DNA of 64,000 nucleotides from Culex pipiens pallens (GCF_016801865.2 NC_068938.1:87285899-87349898), one strand, 5' to 3'. Positions 35,580 to 47,540 are shown, numbered from the stretch's first letter. Numbers and translations: made by a program. The notes: generated by a model not told the origin, from the letters alone.

Positions 35580-36879
35580 ATATGAGCAACTCTTTACGAA
35601 ATCGGCCAATTTCGACCATTTTTATTTTTTGTATTTTTTTATTTGACTTAAACTTTGTGGGGGCCTTCCATATGACAAAATAAACTATTTTGCGTCATTG
35701 GTTCACTCATACAAGTCTCCATACAATTTTGGCTGCTGTCCATACAAAAATGGTATGTTAATATTCAAGCAGCTGTAACTTTTGAGTGAATTTTCTGATC
35801 AATTTGGTGTCTTCGGCAAAGTTGTAGGTATTGTTGAGGACTTTTGAGAAAAAAGAGGTACACGGAAAAAAATGCAGATTTTTTAATCAACTTTTTTTTC
35901 ACTAAAACTCACTAAACCCACTAGCCCTTTTAAAATGTTAGTCTTGATTTAAAAAAATTCAAAATAATTTTTTCGGAAAGATCGGAAAATTTCACGAATT
36001 TTTCATGGATTAACATTGATAATTGGACCATTAGTTGCTTAGATATCGTCATTAGAAAATGGTGGGTTGTTTTGGTGAGATTTAGAAAAATTCAATTTTC
36101 GTGTTTCTTTTTCTTACAACGGCTCTATCTCAGCAACCCGAGGTCCAATTTTTAATGTCTCTCAGACAATTTTATAGCAAATTTTCTGAACTTTTCAAAA
36201 AAAAAATATTTTTAGAAACGGTCACTCATAGTCACTATTTTTAAAAATTCAAAAACTGCAAATATTTTGTTAAAATCAAACTTTCGGTGGCTATATCTTG
36301 AAAACGGAGCCCTTTATCTAAAAATCTGTAAAGTACTTTTCGATTGCAAATTCAATTTTGCATTAAAAAATCATGTCAAACTTGTTTTTGCATGAAACTT
36401 CGATTTTTCCAAAAATCACTATTTTTTAAAAAAAATCATAACTCGGCGGCTGATTTTTTGACCATGTTTCTCTATGGCTCAAAAGTTGCGGATTTTTGTC
36501 CCCTAAAACATATCATAAAATCTCGAAAATAAAAAAAGGGGTTTTTTTGGGTTTAGTGAGTTTTAGTGAAAAAAAGTTGATTAAAAAATCTGCAAAAAAA
36601 ATCCGTGTACCTATTTTTTCACAAAAGTCCTCAACAATACCTACAACTTTGCCCAAGACACTAAATTGATAAGAAAATTCACTCTAAAGTTACAGCTGTT
36701 TGAATATTTACATACCATTTTTGGGTGGACAACAGCCAAAATTGTATGGAGACTTGTATGGATGAACCAATCACACAAAATAGTTTGTTTGGTCATAGGG
36801 AAGGCCCCCACAAAGTTTGAGCCAAATCAAAAAATACAAATAAAATCCATTTCCGGTTTTGGTAGAGAATTGCTCATAT
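35580..36879. mobile_element. 1.3-kb element with ~300-bp inverted ends
   Basis: The left arm begins ATATGAGCAACTCTTTACG. The right arm, reverse-complemented, begins ATATGAGCAATTCTCTACC. Both continue through AAACTTTGTGGGGGCCTTCC, GAGACTTGTATG (or its complement), CAGCTGTAACTTTTGAGTG and ACAACTTTGCC to GTGTACCT. The interior holds GGCTATATCTTGAAAACGGA. No open frame of note. The left end lies about 20 bp from the AAAAATAC array. Confidence 0.85.
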
Positions 36880-37377
36880 CAATTTGGGAGCTGTCCAAAG
36901 AAAAGTGCTTTGAATTCAACAGAAAATTTTACACTTGAGAATGGATTTTCTAATATCCGGAAAAGTTGTCGGTTATGAGTAGGTCTTTTCAGAAAAAACT
37001 GTACCACAAAAACTCGACTTTGACACACTTTATCCCCTTCGATTTTTTGTCATTTTAATAAATTTTTTAAGTGGACAAAAATTGCCAACATTTGAGCTAT
37101 GACGAACAAGTTGTTTTTGGTCAAGTTATGTTTTATCTTTGAAAGTATAGAAAATGCACACATAAATATCAAAAAATCATTCATAAATAGATAAAAAAAA
37201 ATTAAATTCTTAATCGAAAAAACTTTTGTGAAATTTTGAACCGTTTTTGAGTTAACAAAATTGTGTGTTTTTTAAACAGTGGCCATACTGATAAATCAAG
37301 AAATTTTTCTAAAGGTTGCTTTTTTGTACATTACTGATCCAACTTTTTTTGCTGAGATATGGCCTCAAAGTTACTAA
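36880..37377. other. Short A+T-rich spacer, nothing recognised
   Basis: No gene or boundary is seen between two inverted-repeat elements. Confidence 0.45.
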
Positions 37378-38285
37378 AGAGCAATTCCAGCTCAAATCAG
37401 GAATTTTTCTGATACTTTTGTACCCGACCCTCTCCGATTTCAATGAAACTTTGTAGACATGTTATCCTAGGCCTATATAATCCATTTTTGTGCATATGGA
37501 GCAAACAGTACTCGAGAATAACATTTGAGAAGGGTGTAAGGTATTTAAATATGTTTGTATTCTGTAATTTAAAAATTGCTGTATCTCGAAGCCGTTGCGT
37601 CGTATCAAAATGTGGTCAAAGACAAACTTGTAGGAAATTGGACGGGCTTTCTGAAAAAAATACACTGAAACAAAAATACACGCCACATCTATGATATTTT
37701 TTGATTTTTAAGTATAAAACATAAATTTGAAGGTGATGTCACGATTTTTTTTCGTTCAAAATTTTTGAGGAAATAGCCTAAAATGTTACTAAAATACTGA
37801 CGAAAAATACAGGATGGTATATCTCACCTAAAAAAATACAAAAATCATTTACTAAAACTGTTTTTTTGAAAAGTGGTCTAATCGTCAAAATTTGTAAAAA
37901 CCCATAGTGGGAATCGATTCTCCAGACAATTTTACATAAAAGTCTCCGTATTGACCATTGTCCTATGTCCAATCCTTGGGAAGATACAGCGGTTTTAAAA
38001 ATAAAAATGTTGAAAAAAACGGGATTTTTGGTGATTTTGGTCTTTGACCACTTTTTGATACGATGCAACGGCTTCGACATACAGTAATTTTTAAATTGCA
38101 AAATACTAATATATTAAAATACCTTACGCCCTTCTCAAATGTTATTCTCGAGTACTATTGGCTCCATATACACAAAAATGACTTATATAGGCCTAGGATA
38201 ACATGTCTACAAAGTTTCATTGAAATCGGAGAGGGTCGGGTACAAAAGTACCAGAAAAAATCCTGATTTGAGCTGGAATTGCTCT
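37378..38285. mobile_element. Inverted-repeat element, ~910 bp, ~250-bp arms
   Basis: The ends read AGAGCAATTCCAGCTCAAAT on both strands, and the arms continue through GTACCCGACCCTCTCCGATT, ATGTTATCCTAGGCCTATAT and CGTATCAAAA. The interior is A+T-rich and non-coding. No confident target duplication. Confidence 0.85.
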
Positions 38286-39292
38286 AAAACAAATGAAAAA
38301 ATAAAATTATAACAAAGAAGTAAATTTGTCAAAATTGAACTTTCGTGACAAAAATATATTTAAAAAAAAACGAATAATATTAATTGATCCGATAATTCCT
38401 TCTCGAGACCTAATTTCTATTCTTCACGGTTTCAGGATTTGAGATCAATTGGATCGGAGTAAGATTTTCCAATTTTCTATGATTTTTAGTAGAAATACCC
38501 AATGGTAGCACATATTAATATTATTATTTTTACGGTCATGAACTGTTTACACTATCATTTTTATCAAATGAGTTATTAGCAGCAACATTGTAAAACATCA
38601 GACCGCACACGCACGTCAAATATTTTGCGGTTTTCCTCCAAAAATGGACCACACCACGAATCAAACTTGACCGCAGCCGAAAAAGTGCCACTATTACCAG
38701 ATGCAAATTGCAGGGAAAGTCAAGTCAAATAAATTCTCCCTGATTACGCTACAAACATTACCCGGCCTTCATTTGAATACTAGCAACTTAATTGACCATC
38801 CTTCTTTTCCAGGGCGAGGCGCCCCCGGAATTTGTCGGCATGTGGTTTTTTCGTTTTGCCAAAAAATGTTCCTCCACCAAACGGGACGGGATTAATTGAA
38901 TCCGCAAGCCAAAATATTGTCGGAAAGCAGCAAGAAACAAAAGAAAGAAGAAAAAAGAAAAAAAAATCGGCAGCCGCAAACAAAACAAAGCTGCCGAAAG
39001 CAAAAGACCCGAAGGAAAACAATATCCCGGCCGAATGAATTTGAATTTTAAACTTTGTGGGAGAGTGCCTTTTCGGTTCGTTTTCCACTTGTCTTTTTGT
39101 TTTTTTTTTTTTGCACTGATGAATTTTTTATTTAACAAATTATTTTTTTTTGTTTGTTTGTAAAATTTTAAAAATTACATTTCAATGATTGATTTCAAAA
39201 TTTTAGTTTTTATCAATGAATTTGTGATTAACTTTTTTTTCTGTGTTGTAAAAACTGACATGTGTACGTGGTGTGGTCCTGCTGCAAATGTG
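38286..39292. other. Intergenic DNA, nothing recognised
   Basis: No gene. About 38600-39080 is apparently single-copy; its open frames are low-complexity (lysine-rich or phenylalanine/leucine-rich on opposite strands) and not convincing. Confidence 0.45.
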
Positions 39293-40653
39293 AGATGAGC
39301 AGTTCTCTAGGATTTCGGTCATTCGATTTTTTTTGTATTTTTTAATCCGACTGAAACTTTTTTGGTGCCTTCGGTATGCCCAAAGAAGGCATTTTGCATC
39401 ATTAGTTTGTCCATATAATTTTCCATACAAATTCGGCAGCTGTCCATACAAAAATGATGTATGAAAATTCAAAAATCTGTATCTTTTGAAGGAATTTTTT
39501 GATCGATTTGGTGTCTTCGGCAAAGTTGTAGGTATGGATACGGACTACACTGGAAAAAAATAATACACGGTAAAAAAAATTTGGTGATTTTTTTATTTAA
39601 CTTTTTATCACTAAAACTTGATTTACAAAAAAACACTATTTTTAATTTTTTTTATTCTCACAAAGGCCAAACATTCAATATTACGCCCTTTTAAAATGTT
39701 TGTCTTGATTTGAAAATTCCAAAAATATTTTTTTCGAAAAGATCGGAAAATTTCACAATTGTTTCATATATTAACATTGAAAATCGGACCATTAGTTGCT
39801 GAGAAATTGACGATAGAAAATGGTGGGTTGTTTGGGTGAAACTTAGAAAACATCAATTTTCCTGTTTTTAAACCTTTGCATTGCAATATCTCAGCAACTA
39901 AAGGTCGTATCAACATAGTCCGAATAAGCAAAATATAGAGAATTTTCTCAGCTTTTCAAAAATATTTTTTTCAAAACTGGGCAAACATGTGCACTAATTT
40001 AAAAAAATGAAAAACTGCGACTATTTTCAAAAAAGTCACTTAAATATGGCTATAACTTGAAAACGGTGCACTTTATCAAAATTTTAGTACAGTACTTTTT
40101 GATTGCAAATTTGATTTTACATCGAAAAATGAAGTTGAAAAATTTTTACGACCAAAATTTCGATTTTTTGAAAAAATCAGTATTGATTAAAAAATTCATA
40201 ACTCGGTCAGTGATTTTTTGCACAACCTGGAAATTTCTGAAAAGTTGGCATTTTATGTCTTCTAAAACATATCAAAAAATAAAAAAAATTAAAAATAGTG
40301 TTTTTTTGTAAATCAAGTTTTAGTGATAAAAAGTTAAATAAAAAAATCACCAAATTTTTTTTTACCGTGTATTATTTTTTCCAGTGTAGTCCGTATCCAT
40401 ACCAACAACTTTGCCGAAGACACCAAATCGATCAAAAAATTCCTTCAAAAGATACAGATTTTTGAATTTTCATACATCATTTTTGTATGGACAGCTGCCG
40501 AATTTGTATGGAAAATTATATGGACAAACTAATGATGCAAAATGGCTTCTTTGGGCATACCGAAGGCACCAAAAAAGTTTCAGCCGGATTAAAAAATACA
40601 AAAATTAAAATTGAAGAAAAAAGACCGATTTCGTAGAGAATTGCTCAGATGCT
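39293..40653. mobile_element. 1.36-kb element with ~330-bp inverted ends
   Basis: Relative of the 35580 element. The arms begin GAGCAGTTCTCTAGGATTTC and, reversed from the right, GAGCAATTCTCTACGAAATC. They share TTTTTTGTATTTTTTAATCC, GGCAGCTGTCCATACAAAAA and TTGGTGTCTTCGGCAAAGTT. The same 65-residue open frame (MPKTPNRSKNSFKRYRFLNF and on) appears on both strands because the arms mirror each other; it is a shadow, not a gene. Confidence 0.87.
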
Positions 40654-41029
40654 AACAAATTTGGCACCACCAACGCCGTCGTGTGCATGTGTTGCACTTT
40701 GCACTCTGCACCCTGCGACTTTGGTGCCAGTGCTGGGAAAGCAGACGAACACATGTGCCGCGGCTGATGCATGATGATTCGACGGTGCGGGGAAGGAAGC
40801 CTGATGTTTTGGTGTACATGCAGATGGGTGCATTTTTGGGTTTCTTAGGTTTTTCGATTTATCCTTTTAAAATTTCTAAACAGTCGATTCCGGGTTTCAT
40901 ATCAAAATATTAACGTTTCTAAACAAAAAAAATGTTTAGAGAAAGGTAAACAAAAACTAAACAAAAGCTTTCTTTAAAAATTTCTTAGCAAAAAGCATTA
41001 CAAAATGCTTAAGGCAGAAATCAAAATCA
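40654..41029. other. Short single-copy-looking spacer
   Basis: Contains a more G+C-rich stretch (about 40660-40830) and A-rich sequence. No gene recognised. Confidence 0.45.
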
Positions 41030-41460
41030 AACTATTTAAAATCAAATTATTCAAAATGAAATTATTCGCTCTACAGCATTGCCTTGGCGTTCTCGATTTC
41101 AAGATTCCTACTCGAAACTAGGTTTTCGAAGGCTTGATTGTTGAGGCAATTGCAAACCACTTTTTACACCTAAGCTTCCATCCACCCCGGGATTCGAACT
41201 GACGACCTTTGGATTGTGAGTCTAACTGCCTACCAGCGAATCCACCGAGGCAGGACCCAGGGAGACGACTCCTACACCTGGACTGAGCTAAACACCTAAC
41301 CTCTTTAGGTTAGACCGGGGCCAACATTTACTACCCTGTCCGACGGAAGGCGTGATCAGACAAATCTCGTCTCAAAAATTGCCACCGGGACCTTCGGGGA
41401 TCAAACCCAGGCCGACTGGGTGAGAGGCAACCACGCTTACCCCTTCACCACGGTCCCGGC
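41030..41460 (-). mobile_element. tRNA-derived SINE, two tRNA-like domains (copy 2)
   Basis: Minus strand, 5' end at 41460. The first head (41385-41460) is strikingly tRNA-like: an eight-base acceptor-type pairing CCGGGACC / GGTCCCGG, an anticodon-position CTC as in tRNA-Glu, and box B GGTTTGATCCC. After a spacer with CAGGTGTAGGAGTCGTCTCC comes a second tRNA-like domain (about 41173-41250) with box B GTTCGAATCCC. The body ends in a degenerate AATAATTTGATTTT-type tail (41030-41075). No CDS. Confidence 0.8.
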
Positions 41461-41569
41461 ATGATCATCAAATTTTTTGGCGGAGCAATGCCACTTAAGT
41501 CTAATTTGATTTTTATAAATGTTTATAAATCAGTTGTTTATAATTTCAGCACGATTGCTCAATTTTTTT

Positions 41570-41610
41570 ATTAGGCTGTTAGAAATATTTTTCAAAGTTA
41601 ATGTCTAGAG
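41570..41610 (+). mobile_element. Fragment of the poly-C-tract MITE family
   Basis: TTAGGCTGTTAGAAATATTTTTCAAAGTTAATGT-like sequence (given in part) matches the left end of the copies at 2826 and 28284. Homology stops exactly where the minisatellite element begins, so this is either truncated or split by that insertion. Confidence 0.6.
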
Positions 41611-43234
41611 TTTTGCCTTCCTCACTGAGGTAAGGCTATAATCCTGCTCTAAAAATGAACTTTTTATTAAAAGCTCGAAGACCCACCTTCATATATACAT
41701 ATCGACTCAGAATCGAAAACTGAACAAATGTCTGTGTGTGTGTATGTGTGTGTGTGTGTATGTGTGTGTGTGTGTATGTGTGTGTGTGTGTATGTGTGTG
41801 TGTGTGTATGTATGTATGTGTTCAAAAATCTTGCCAAGTTTTCTCAGCACTGGCTGAACCGATTTTTATCAAACCAGTTGCATTCGACTTGGTTTAGGGT
41901 CCCATACATCGCTATTGAATTGTTTGAAGTTTCGATAAGTAGTTCAAAAGTTATGTATAAAAATGTGTTTTCACATATATCCGGATCTCAATTATATGCA
42001 TGTAAACGATGTCCAGATCCATCATCCAACCCATCGTTGGTTAGGTAATCAAAAGACCTTTCCAACAAGTCCACAACATCGAAGATCTGGCAACCCTGTC
42101 TCGAGTTATGACCACTTAAGTGATATTTATGTACTTTTTTAAGCCGGATCTCACTTAAATGCATGTAAACGATGTCCGGAACCATCATCCGACCCATCGT
42201 TGGTTAGATAATTGAGAGATCTTTCCAACGAGTCCACATAATTGAAGATCTGGCAACCCTGTCTCGAGTTATGACCACTTAAGTGATATTTAAGTACTTT
42301 TTTGAAGCCGGATCTCACTTAAATGCATGTAAACGATGTCCGGATCCATCATCCGACCCATCGTTGGTTAGGTAATCAAGAGACCTTTCCAACGAGTCCA
42401 CAACATCGAAGATCTGGCAACCCTGTCTCGAGTTATGATCACTTAAGTGATATTTATGTACTTTTTTGAAGCCGGATCTAACATAAATGCATGTAAACGA
42501 TGTCCGGATCAATCATCCGACCCATCATTGGTTAGGTAATCGAGAGACCTTTCCAACGAGTCCAAATAATTGAAGCTCTGGCAACCCTGTCTCGAGTTAT
42601 GACCACTTAAGTGATATTTAAGTACTTTTTTGAAGCCGGATCTCACTTAAATGCATGTAAACGATGTCCGGATCCATCATCCGACCCATCGTTGGTCAGG
42701 TAATCGAGAGACCTTTCCAACGAGTCCTTAATATCGAAGATCTGGCAACCCTGTCTCGAGTTATGACCACTTAAGTGATATTGATGTACTTTTTTGAAGC
42801 CGGATCTTACTTAAATGTATGTAAACTATGTCCGGAACCATCATCCAACTCATCGTTGATTAGGTAATCAAGAGACCTTTCCAACGAGTCCACAATATCG
42901 AAGATCTGGCAACCCTGTCTCGAGTTATGACCACTTAAGTGATATTTATGTACTTTTTTGAAGCCGGATCTTACTTAAATGTATGTAAACTATGTCCGGA
43001 TCCATCATCCGACCCATCGTTGGTTAGGTAATCGAAAGAACTTTCCAAAGAGTCCACATAATTGAAGATCTGGCAACCCTGTCTCGAGTTATGACAACTT
43101 AAGTTATATCTGTGTACTTATTTTTCTGGACCTAAAAAAAATAGCTGAAATATGTGTCCAAACCACTCATATTACCCATTGTTGGTAACAAGTGAGGAAG
43201 GCATCAAACACATAGGTGGATTAAGTTAGTTTTT
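41611..43234 (+). mobile_element. Minisatellite-bearing element (copy 2), without LINE
   Basis: Complete inverted counterpart of the 17871-24080 element. It has TTTTGCCTTCCTCACTGAGG at the left, then GGCTATAATCCTGCTC, a (TG)n tract (41705-41822), CAGCACTGGCTGAACCGATT, a minisatellite, GTGAGGAAGGCATC and finally GGTGGATTAAGTTAG. It gives the empty target against which the LINE insertion can be read. Non-coding; the short open frames come from the minisatellite. Confidence 0.85.
41985..43120. repeat. Minisatellite, ~163-bp unit, ~7 copies
   Basis: The phrase GATCTGGCAACCCTGTCTCG recurs about every 163 bp (near 42085, 42248, 42410, 42575, 42738, 42903 and 43067), with GTAAACGATGTCCGG and CCATCGTTGGTTAGGTAAT also in step. 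Units differ by scattered substitutions. The copy of this element at 17871 carries only two units. Confidence 0.92.
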
Positions 43235-43237
43235 ATT

Positions 43238-43375
43238 GAAAAGTTCCAATAAACCAAATTTCCAGTTTTTGCTTTTTGAGTGTTTTTGAAACCGCCTTGA
43301 GTCAGGGGTATTAAAAAACACATGAAAAGCAAAAAATGAAAATTTTGTTTATTGGACCTTTTAAAAAAACTTCAG
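43238..43375. repeat. Small foldback, ~140 bp
   Basis: GTTCCAATAAACCAAATTTC on the left and the reverse complement of GAAAATTTTGTTTATTGGAC on the right form arms of about 45 bp that also include TTTTTGCTTTT. It lies directly next to the minisatellite element and may be a separate MITE. Confidence 0.65.
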
Positions 43376-44344
43376 ATGTTATCCCCAAAAGTTTAAACAT
43401 TTAACAGCACAAAACACAATTATCCAGAAAAAAAAACCTCAAAGACCCTTGAATTACTTAAAATTTAAGTCCCCGAAAGAAGTAAAAGTTCATCAACATG
43501 CGGTCTAAAAAGAATGTCCAACAGGGTAGACTATAAACACCGGCAGCAGCCGAAGCCACAACCTTACACGAACAGACAGCAAAAAAAACTGCCGAAATTT
43601 GAATCTGGTTACACACCTGCCGGCTTGTTGTTGGAGAGTGTGAGCCTTTACCAGGCCATAAAAAAAGACGAAGAAATAGGGGTTGTGTGCACGATGAAAC
43701 AAAACGGATGAGCCTCGATGCACTCTTTTCTTTTAAAACGAGCTCATTTTTTTAACACGCTCTGCTCTGCTCTCCGTATTCGCAAGGAGCACGACGAACG
43801 ACGACGACGGCTGCTGCTTGTTTTGGCAGACTACGCAGCAGAAGCTTGGAAGGTTGTTGGTTTTTGCTCGGGGTTTTGACGTTTTTTATGTGAGAAAAGC
43901 TGCGAGTTTTGTTTTTCAGGAACAATATTTTAAATCATGATTTCTAAATGGTATAAATGTTTGTAATTTCCTCATAACTTTTGCTATACCGTCAGTGGGA
44001 GTGACTACACGGAGAGACCGGCCAGGGCAAATCCAAGAAAATCTTGGTTAATTTAACTAAAAGTATGGGTTAATTTTTGACACAGATTTTTTTCAACAAT
44101 CGATTGTTGATTTTGTTTACCCAAAATTGCTGACCAACATTAACCAAAAAAATAGTTGGAATTGCCATTTTTGTTGATTAAAGGAACGAAAAAAATTCTA
44201 GCAGTCGACTACTAAATTTTTTTTTTGAGAAAATTAACTAAAAATTTGTTGTTTCAGCAGCATTTGAAGAATATTCTGTAAAAAACAGGCTAGACAATAT
44301 TTTTCAACTATTTTTTTCGTTGCATCAATCCAAATATTTTTGCA
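43376..44344. other. Intergenic DNA, nothing recognised
   Basis: No gene. About 43500-43860 looks single-copy and is less A+T-rich. Confidence 0.45.
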
Positions 44345-45647
44345 TGCAGAGCAGTTCTCTCAGATTTTGATCATTCGATTTTTGTTGTATTTTTTAATCC
44401 GACTGAAACTTTTCTGGTGTCTTCGGTATGCCCAAAGAAGTCATTTTTCATCATTAGTTTGTCCATATACTTTTGCATACAAATTTGGCAGCAGAGCAGT
44501 TCTCTCAGATTTTGATCATTCGTTTTTTTTTGTATTTTTTAATCCGACTGAAACTTATTTGGTGCCTTTGGTAAGCCCAAAGAAGCCATTTTGCATCATT
44601 AGTTTGTTCATATAATTTTCGATACAAATTCGGCAGCTGTCCATACAAATATGATGTATAAAAATTTGTATCTTTTGAATGAATTTTTTGATCAATTTAG
44701 TGTCTTCGACAGAGTTGTAGGTATGGTTACGGACTATACTGGAAAAAATGTTTCACGGTAAAAAAATTTTGGTGATTTTTTATTTAACTTATTGTCACTG
44801 AAAATTGATTTGCAAAAAAAAATATTTTTAATTTTTTTCATTTTTTGATATGTTTCTAAAAAATATGTTCTCTAGGACAGCAAATGCAACTTTTCAGAAA
44901 TTAGCAGGTTGTGCAAAAAATCTTTGAAAATCTTATTTAATCAATGCTATTTTTTCAAAAAAATTAAATACCGGTCGCAAAAATTTTTGAACTTCATTTT
45001 TTGATGTAAAATCAAATTTGCAATCAAACAGTACTTCAGTAAAATTTTGATAATGTGAACCGTTTTTAGGTGACTTTTTTGAAAATAGTCGCAGTTTTTC
45101 ATTTTTTTTTAATTACGGCGCATGTTTGCCCACTTCTGAAAAAAATATTTTTGAAATGCTGAGAAAATTCTCTATATTTTGCTTTTTTGAACTTTGTTGA
45201 TACGACCCTAAGTTACTGATATATGGCTCAAAAAAACATTTTAAATCAAGACAAGCTTTTCAAAAGGGCCAATCATTCAATATTACGTCCTTTTAAGAAG
45301 TTAGTTTTGGTTTAAATTTTTTTTTAATTTTTTTTCGAAAAGATCGGAAAATTTCACGAATGTTTCATATTTTAACATTGTAAATCGGACCATTAGTTGC
45401 TGATATATCGACATTACAAAATGGTGGGTTGTTTGGGTAAGACTTAGAAAACATAAAATTTTCCTGTTTTTAAACCTTTGCATGGCAATATTTCAGCAAT
45501 TAAGGGTCGTATCAACAAAAAGGACAAACTAATGATGCCAAATGGCTTCTTTGCGCATACCGAAGGCATCAAAAAAGCCGGATTAATAAATACAAAAATT
45601 AAAATTGAAGAAAAAAGACCGATTTCGTAGAGAATTGCTCAGCTTTA
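44345..45647. mobile_element. Inverted-repeat element (family of 39293) with duplicated left end
   Basis: The terminal sequence GAGCAGTTCTCTCAGATTTT appears at 44347 and again near 44494, so the first ~147 bp are tandemly duplicated. The interior and right end (GACCGATTTCGTAGAGAATT GCTC) match the 39293 element, but the right arm is internally deleted just after CGTATCAACAAAAAGGA (near 45510). Degraded copy, non-coding. Confidence 0.8.
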
Positions 45648-46437
45648 CACTGTTCTGAAGAAATGTTGCTGTTAATGAGTTCGACAAGTGCTCCGTATCT
45701 TAAATACACTACAACCGAAAAATGTGCCGCGAACTAAAAAAATGAGCGTCGCGAAATTTTACATTACTGCTGTCGAGTCAGACCAGAATCCAACCCATCA
45801 CCTTCTGTTATAAGGCCTTATAAAATTATTTACTGTGTATTGATTTTTGCAAGCCATTCTTCAAAAATAACCAAAATTTAGAAAATTAATTAGTAAATAT
45901 TGAAGGGTTTCGGCAACCAAAAATGCATCTTTTTCCTTTGAGTTTAGAATGGTGCAAAATCTGGTACAATTTTTTTAAGTTATGATTTTCTGGAATACAA
46001 CGATCAAATGGTCATACAAAAGACGCAAAATCAAATTTGCAATCGAAAATGACATCACAAGTTTTTTGGTAGAGTGCACCGTTTTTACAATTTCAAAATA
46101 ATGGATTATGGGAAAGGTAATCTGCAAAAAAAAATCGAAGACTGAAAGAATAACCTTAATCCTTTTTAGGTAGGATGTAGTTCATCATACTGCTGGTTGC
46201 TGGTATGGTGAGCTGAGGAGAAAATTTCACAATAATTTTATTTTCAAACATTCAAAATTAAACCAATAATTTCCCAGATATTGTCGGCTGAAAAATGAGG
46301 ACCAATGCAGTGATACTGAAAATTTATAATTTTAATCACATTTTAAAATTTAGAAGGCTTCTTTAAAGAAAGCCTCTTGAACATTATAATTTGTTAAAGT
46401 TGTCGAGATTATTGCTATCTCAAAATGTAAATATCAA
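45648..46437. other. A+T-rich DNA, nothing recognised
   Basis: No gene. Scattered phrases recall the neighbouring inverted-repeat elements, but no boundary can be drawn. Confidence 0.4.
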
Positions 46438-47241
46438 TATAGGTCATTCCAGGTCAACTGGGTACACTTTTAGACTCGACCTTCTCCGATTTGGACCAAA
46501 TTTGGAGAGAACGTTCATCTTTTGAAAGTTGACAAAAATCCCAAGTTTTGTGCTGATTGGACCATCTCTTTATTTTTGGCACCGTCCTCTTTTTTGACTT
46601 TCTAAAAAACTTTTTTCCGTTTTAAACGTAAGTTTGAAACTATTTGAGCAAAAAACTTTCTCCCGGTTGCATTTTATAGAAAATTGTCCAAGAAATTCGA
46701 TAAAAATAAAATTTTAACCCTCAAATGCCACCTTATATTGTATTTTAACGTTTTACGCATAAAAATTCAGTTGCGACCAATTTCTTATATTTTTATTTAT
46801 TTTATTAAATCACAATCGTGTTGCCCGAACAATTTTACATAATAATCAATGTAAATCTCAAACTTAAATGAACTATTGGCGAGATACAGCGATTTAACTA
46901 AAAAAAGTTTGATTTTGCGCAGCACTCGGAAGTACATGGTGTACTTTTCAACAAAAAGGGATGAATCTCTCATAGTTCGGTTTTTATATGCGAGAAACTT
47001 ATTTCGAATTTGAATTCATAGGACAGAGTGCTGCGCAAAATCAAACTTTTTGCAGTAAAATTGCTGTATCTCGCCAAAAGTTCATTTTAATTTGGTGCCA
47101 AAAAAGAGGGATGGTCCAATCAGCACCATACTTGGGATTTTTGTTGACTATCGATAGATGAACGTTCCCTCCAAGTTTGGTCCAAATCGGTGAAGTTCGA
47201 ATCCAAAAATGTACCCAGTTGACCTGGAATGGACCCATATA
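46438..47241. mobile_element. Inverted-repeat element, ~800 bp, ~145-bp arms
   Basis: The ends share ATTCCAGGTCAACTGGGTAC on opposite strands. The arms continue with GATTTGGACCAAATTTGG-type sequence, GAACGTTCATC and TCCCAAGT to TGGACCATC. An internal inverted pair around GCGCAGCACTC also occurs. Outer flanks are TATA-like. Non-coding. Confidence 0.82.
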
Positions 47242-47294
47242 CTTCGTTGTTCTAACGATTTCGCATTTTTGAGATTTTTCATTTTTTTTTTTGT

Positions 47295-47452
47295 TTCAAA
47301 TCAAATTATTCGCTCAACAGCATTGCCTTGGCGTTCTCGATTTCGAGATTCCTACTCGAAACTAGGTGTCCGAAGGCTTGATTGTTGAGGCAATTGCAAA
47401 CCTCTTTTTACATCTAAGCTTCCATCTATCCTGGGATTCGAACTGACGACCT
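47295..47452 (-). mobile_element. Truncated SINE (3' part)
   Basis: The body and tail of the SINE at 41030-41460 (GCATTGCCTTGGCGTTCTCG, CGAAGGCTTGATTGTTGAGG and box B GGGATTCGAAC) end abruptly at CTGACGACCT, in the second tRNA-like domain. The 5' head is missing, as expected of a truncated insertion or a later break. Confidence 0.8.
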
Positions 47453-47540
47453 GAGTTTGGTGGATAAAATTGGGCCATATAAATTTCAGCATTTTTGTAT
47501 GATTTCTCAATAAGACCCAATGGCACCCCTGATGACAGTA
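47453..47540 (-). mobile_element. Diverged copy of the 57185 palindromic MITE
   Basis: On the minus strand, ACTGTCATCAGGGGTGCCAT, GGGTC, ATACAAAAATGCTGAAATTT and a final CCCAATTTTATCCACC-like arm follow the order of the 57185-57303 element. It is fused directly to the truncated SINE. Confidence 0.65.

Noticed and set aside
32603..35683. Several open frames of 900-1000 codons on both strands
   Set aside because: They are translations of the 8-bp AAAAATAC repeat (KYKNTKIQ or FCIFVFLY periodicity) in multiple frames. The unit lacks stops, so length is no evidence of coding.
39203..40608. Identical ~65-residue open frame on opposite strands (MPKTPNRSKNSFKRYRFLNF)
   Set aside because: It lies in the mirrored arms of one inverted-repeat element and has no known homology; the duplication is explained by the arms.
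41385..41460. Possible functional tRNA-Glu gene on the minus strand
   Set aside because: Acceptor-type pairing is good, but it continues straight into the SINE spacer and body; a SINE head is the better reading, although tRNAscan would be a quick check.
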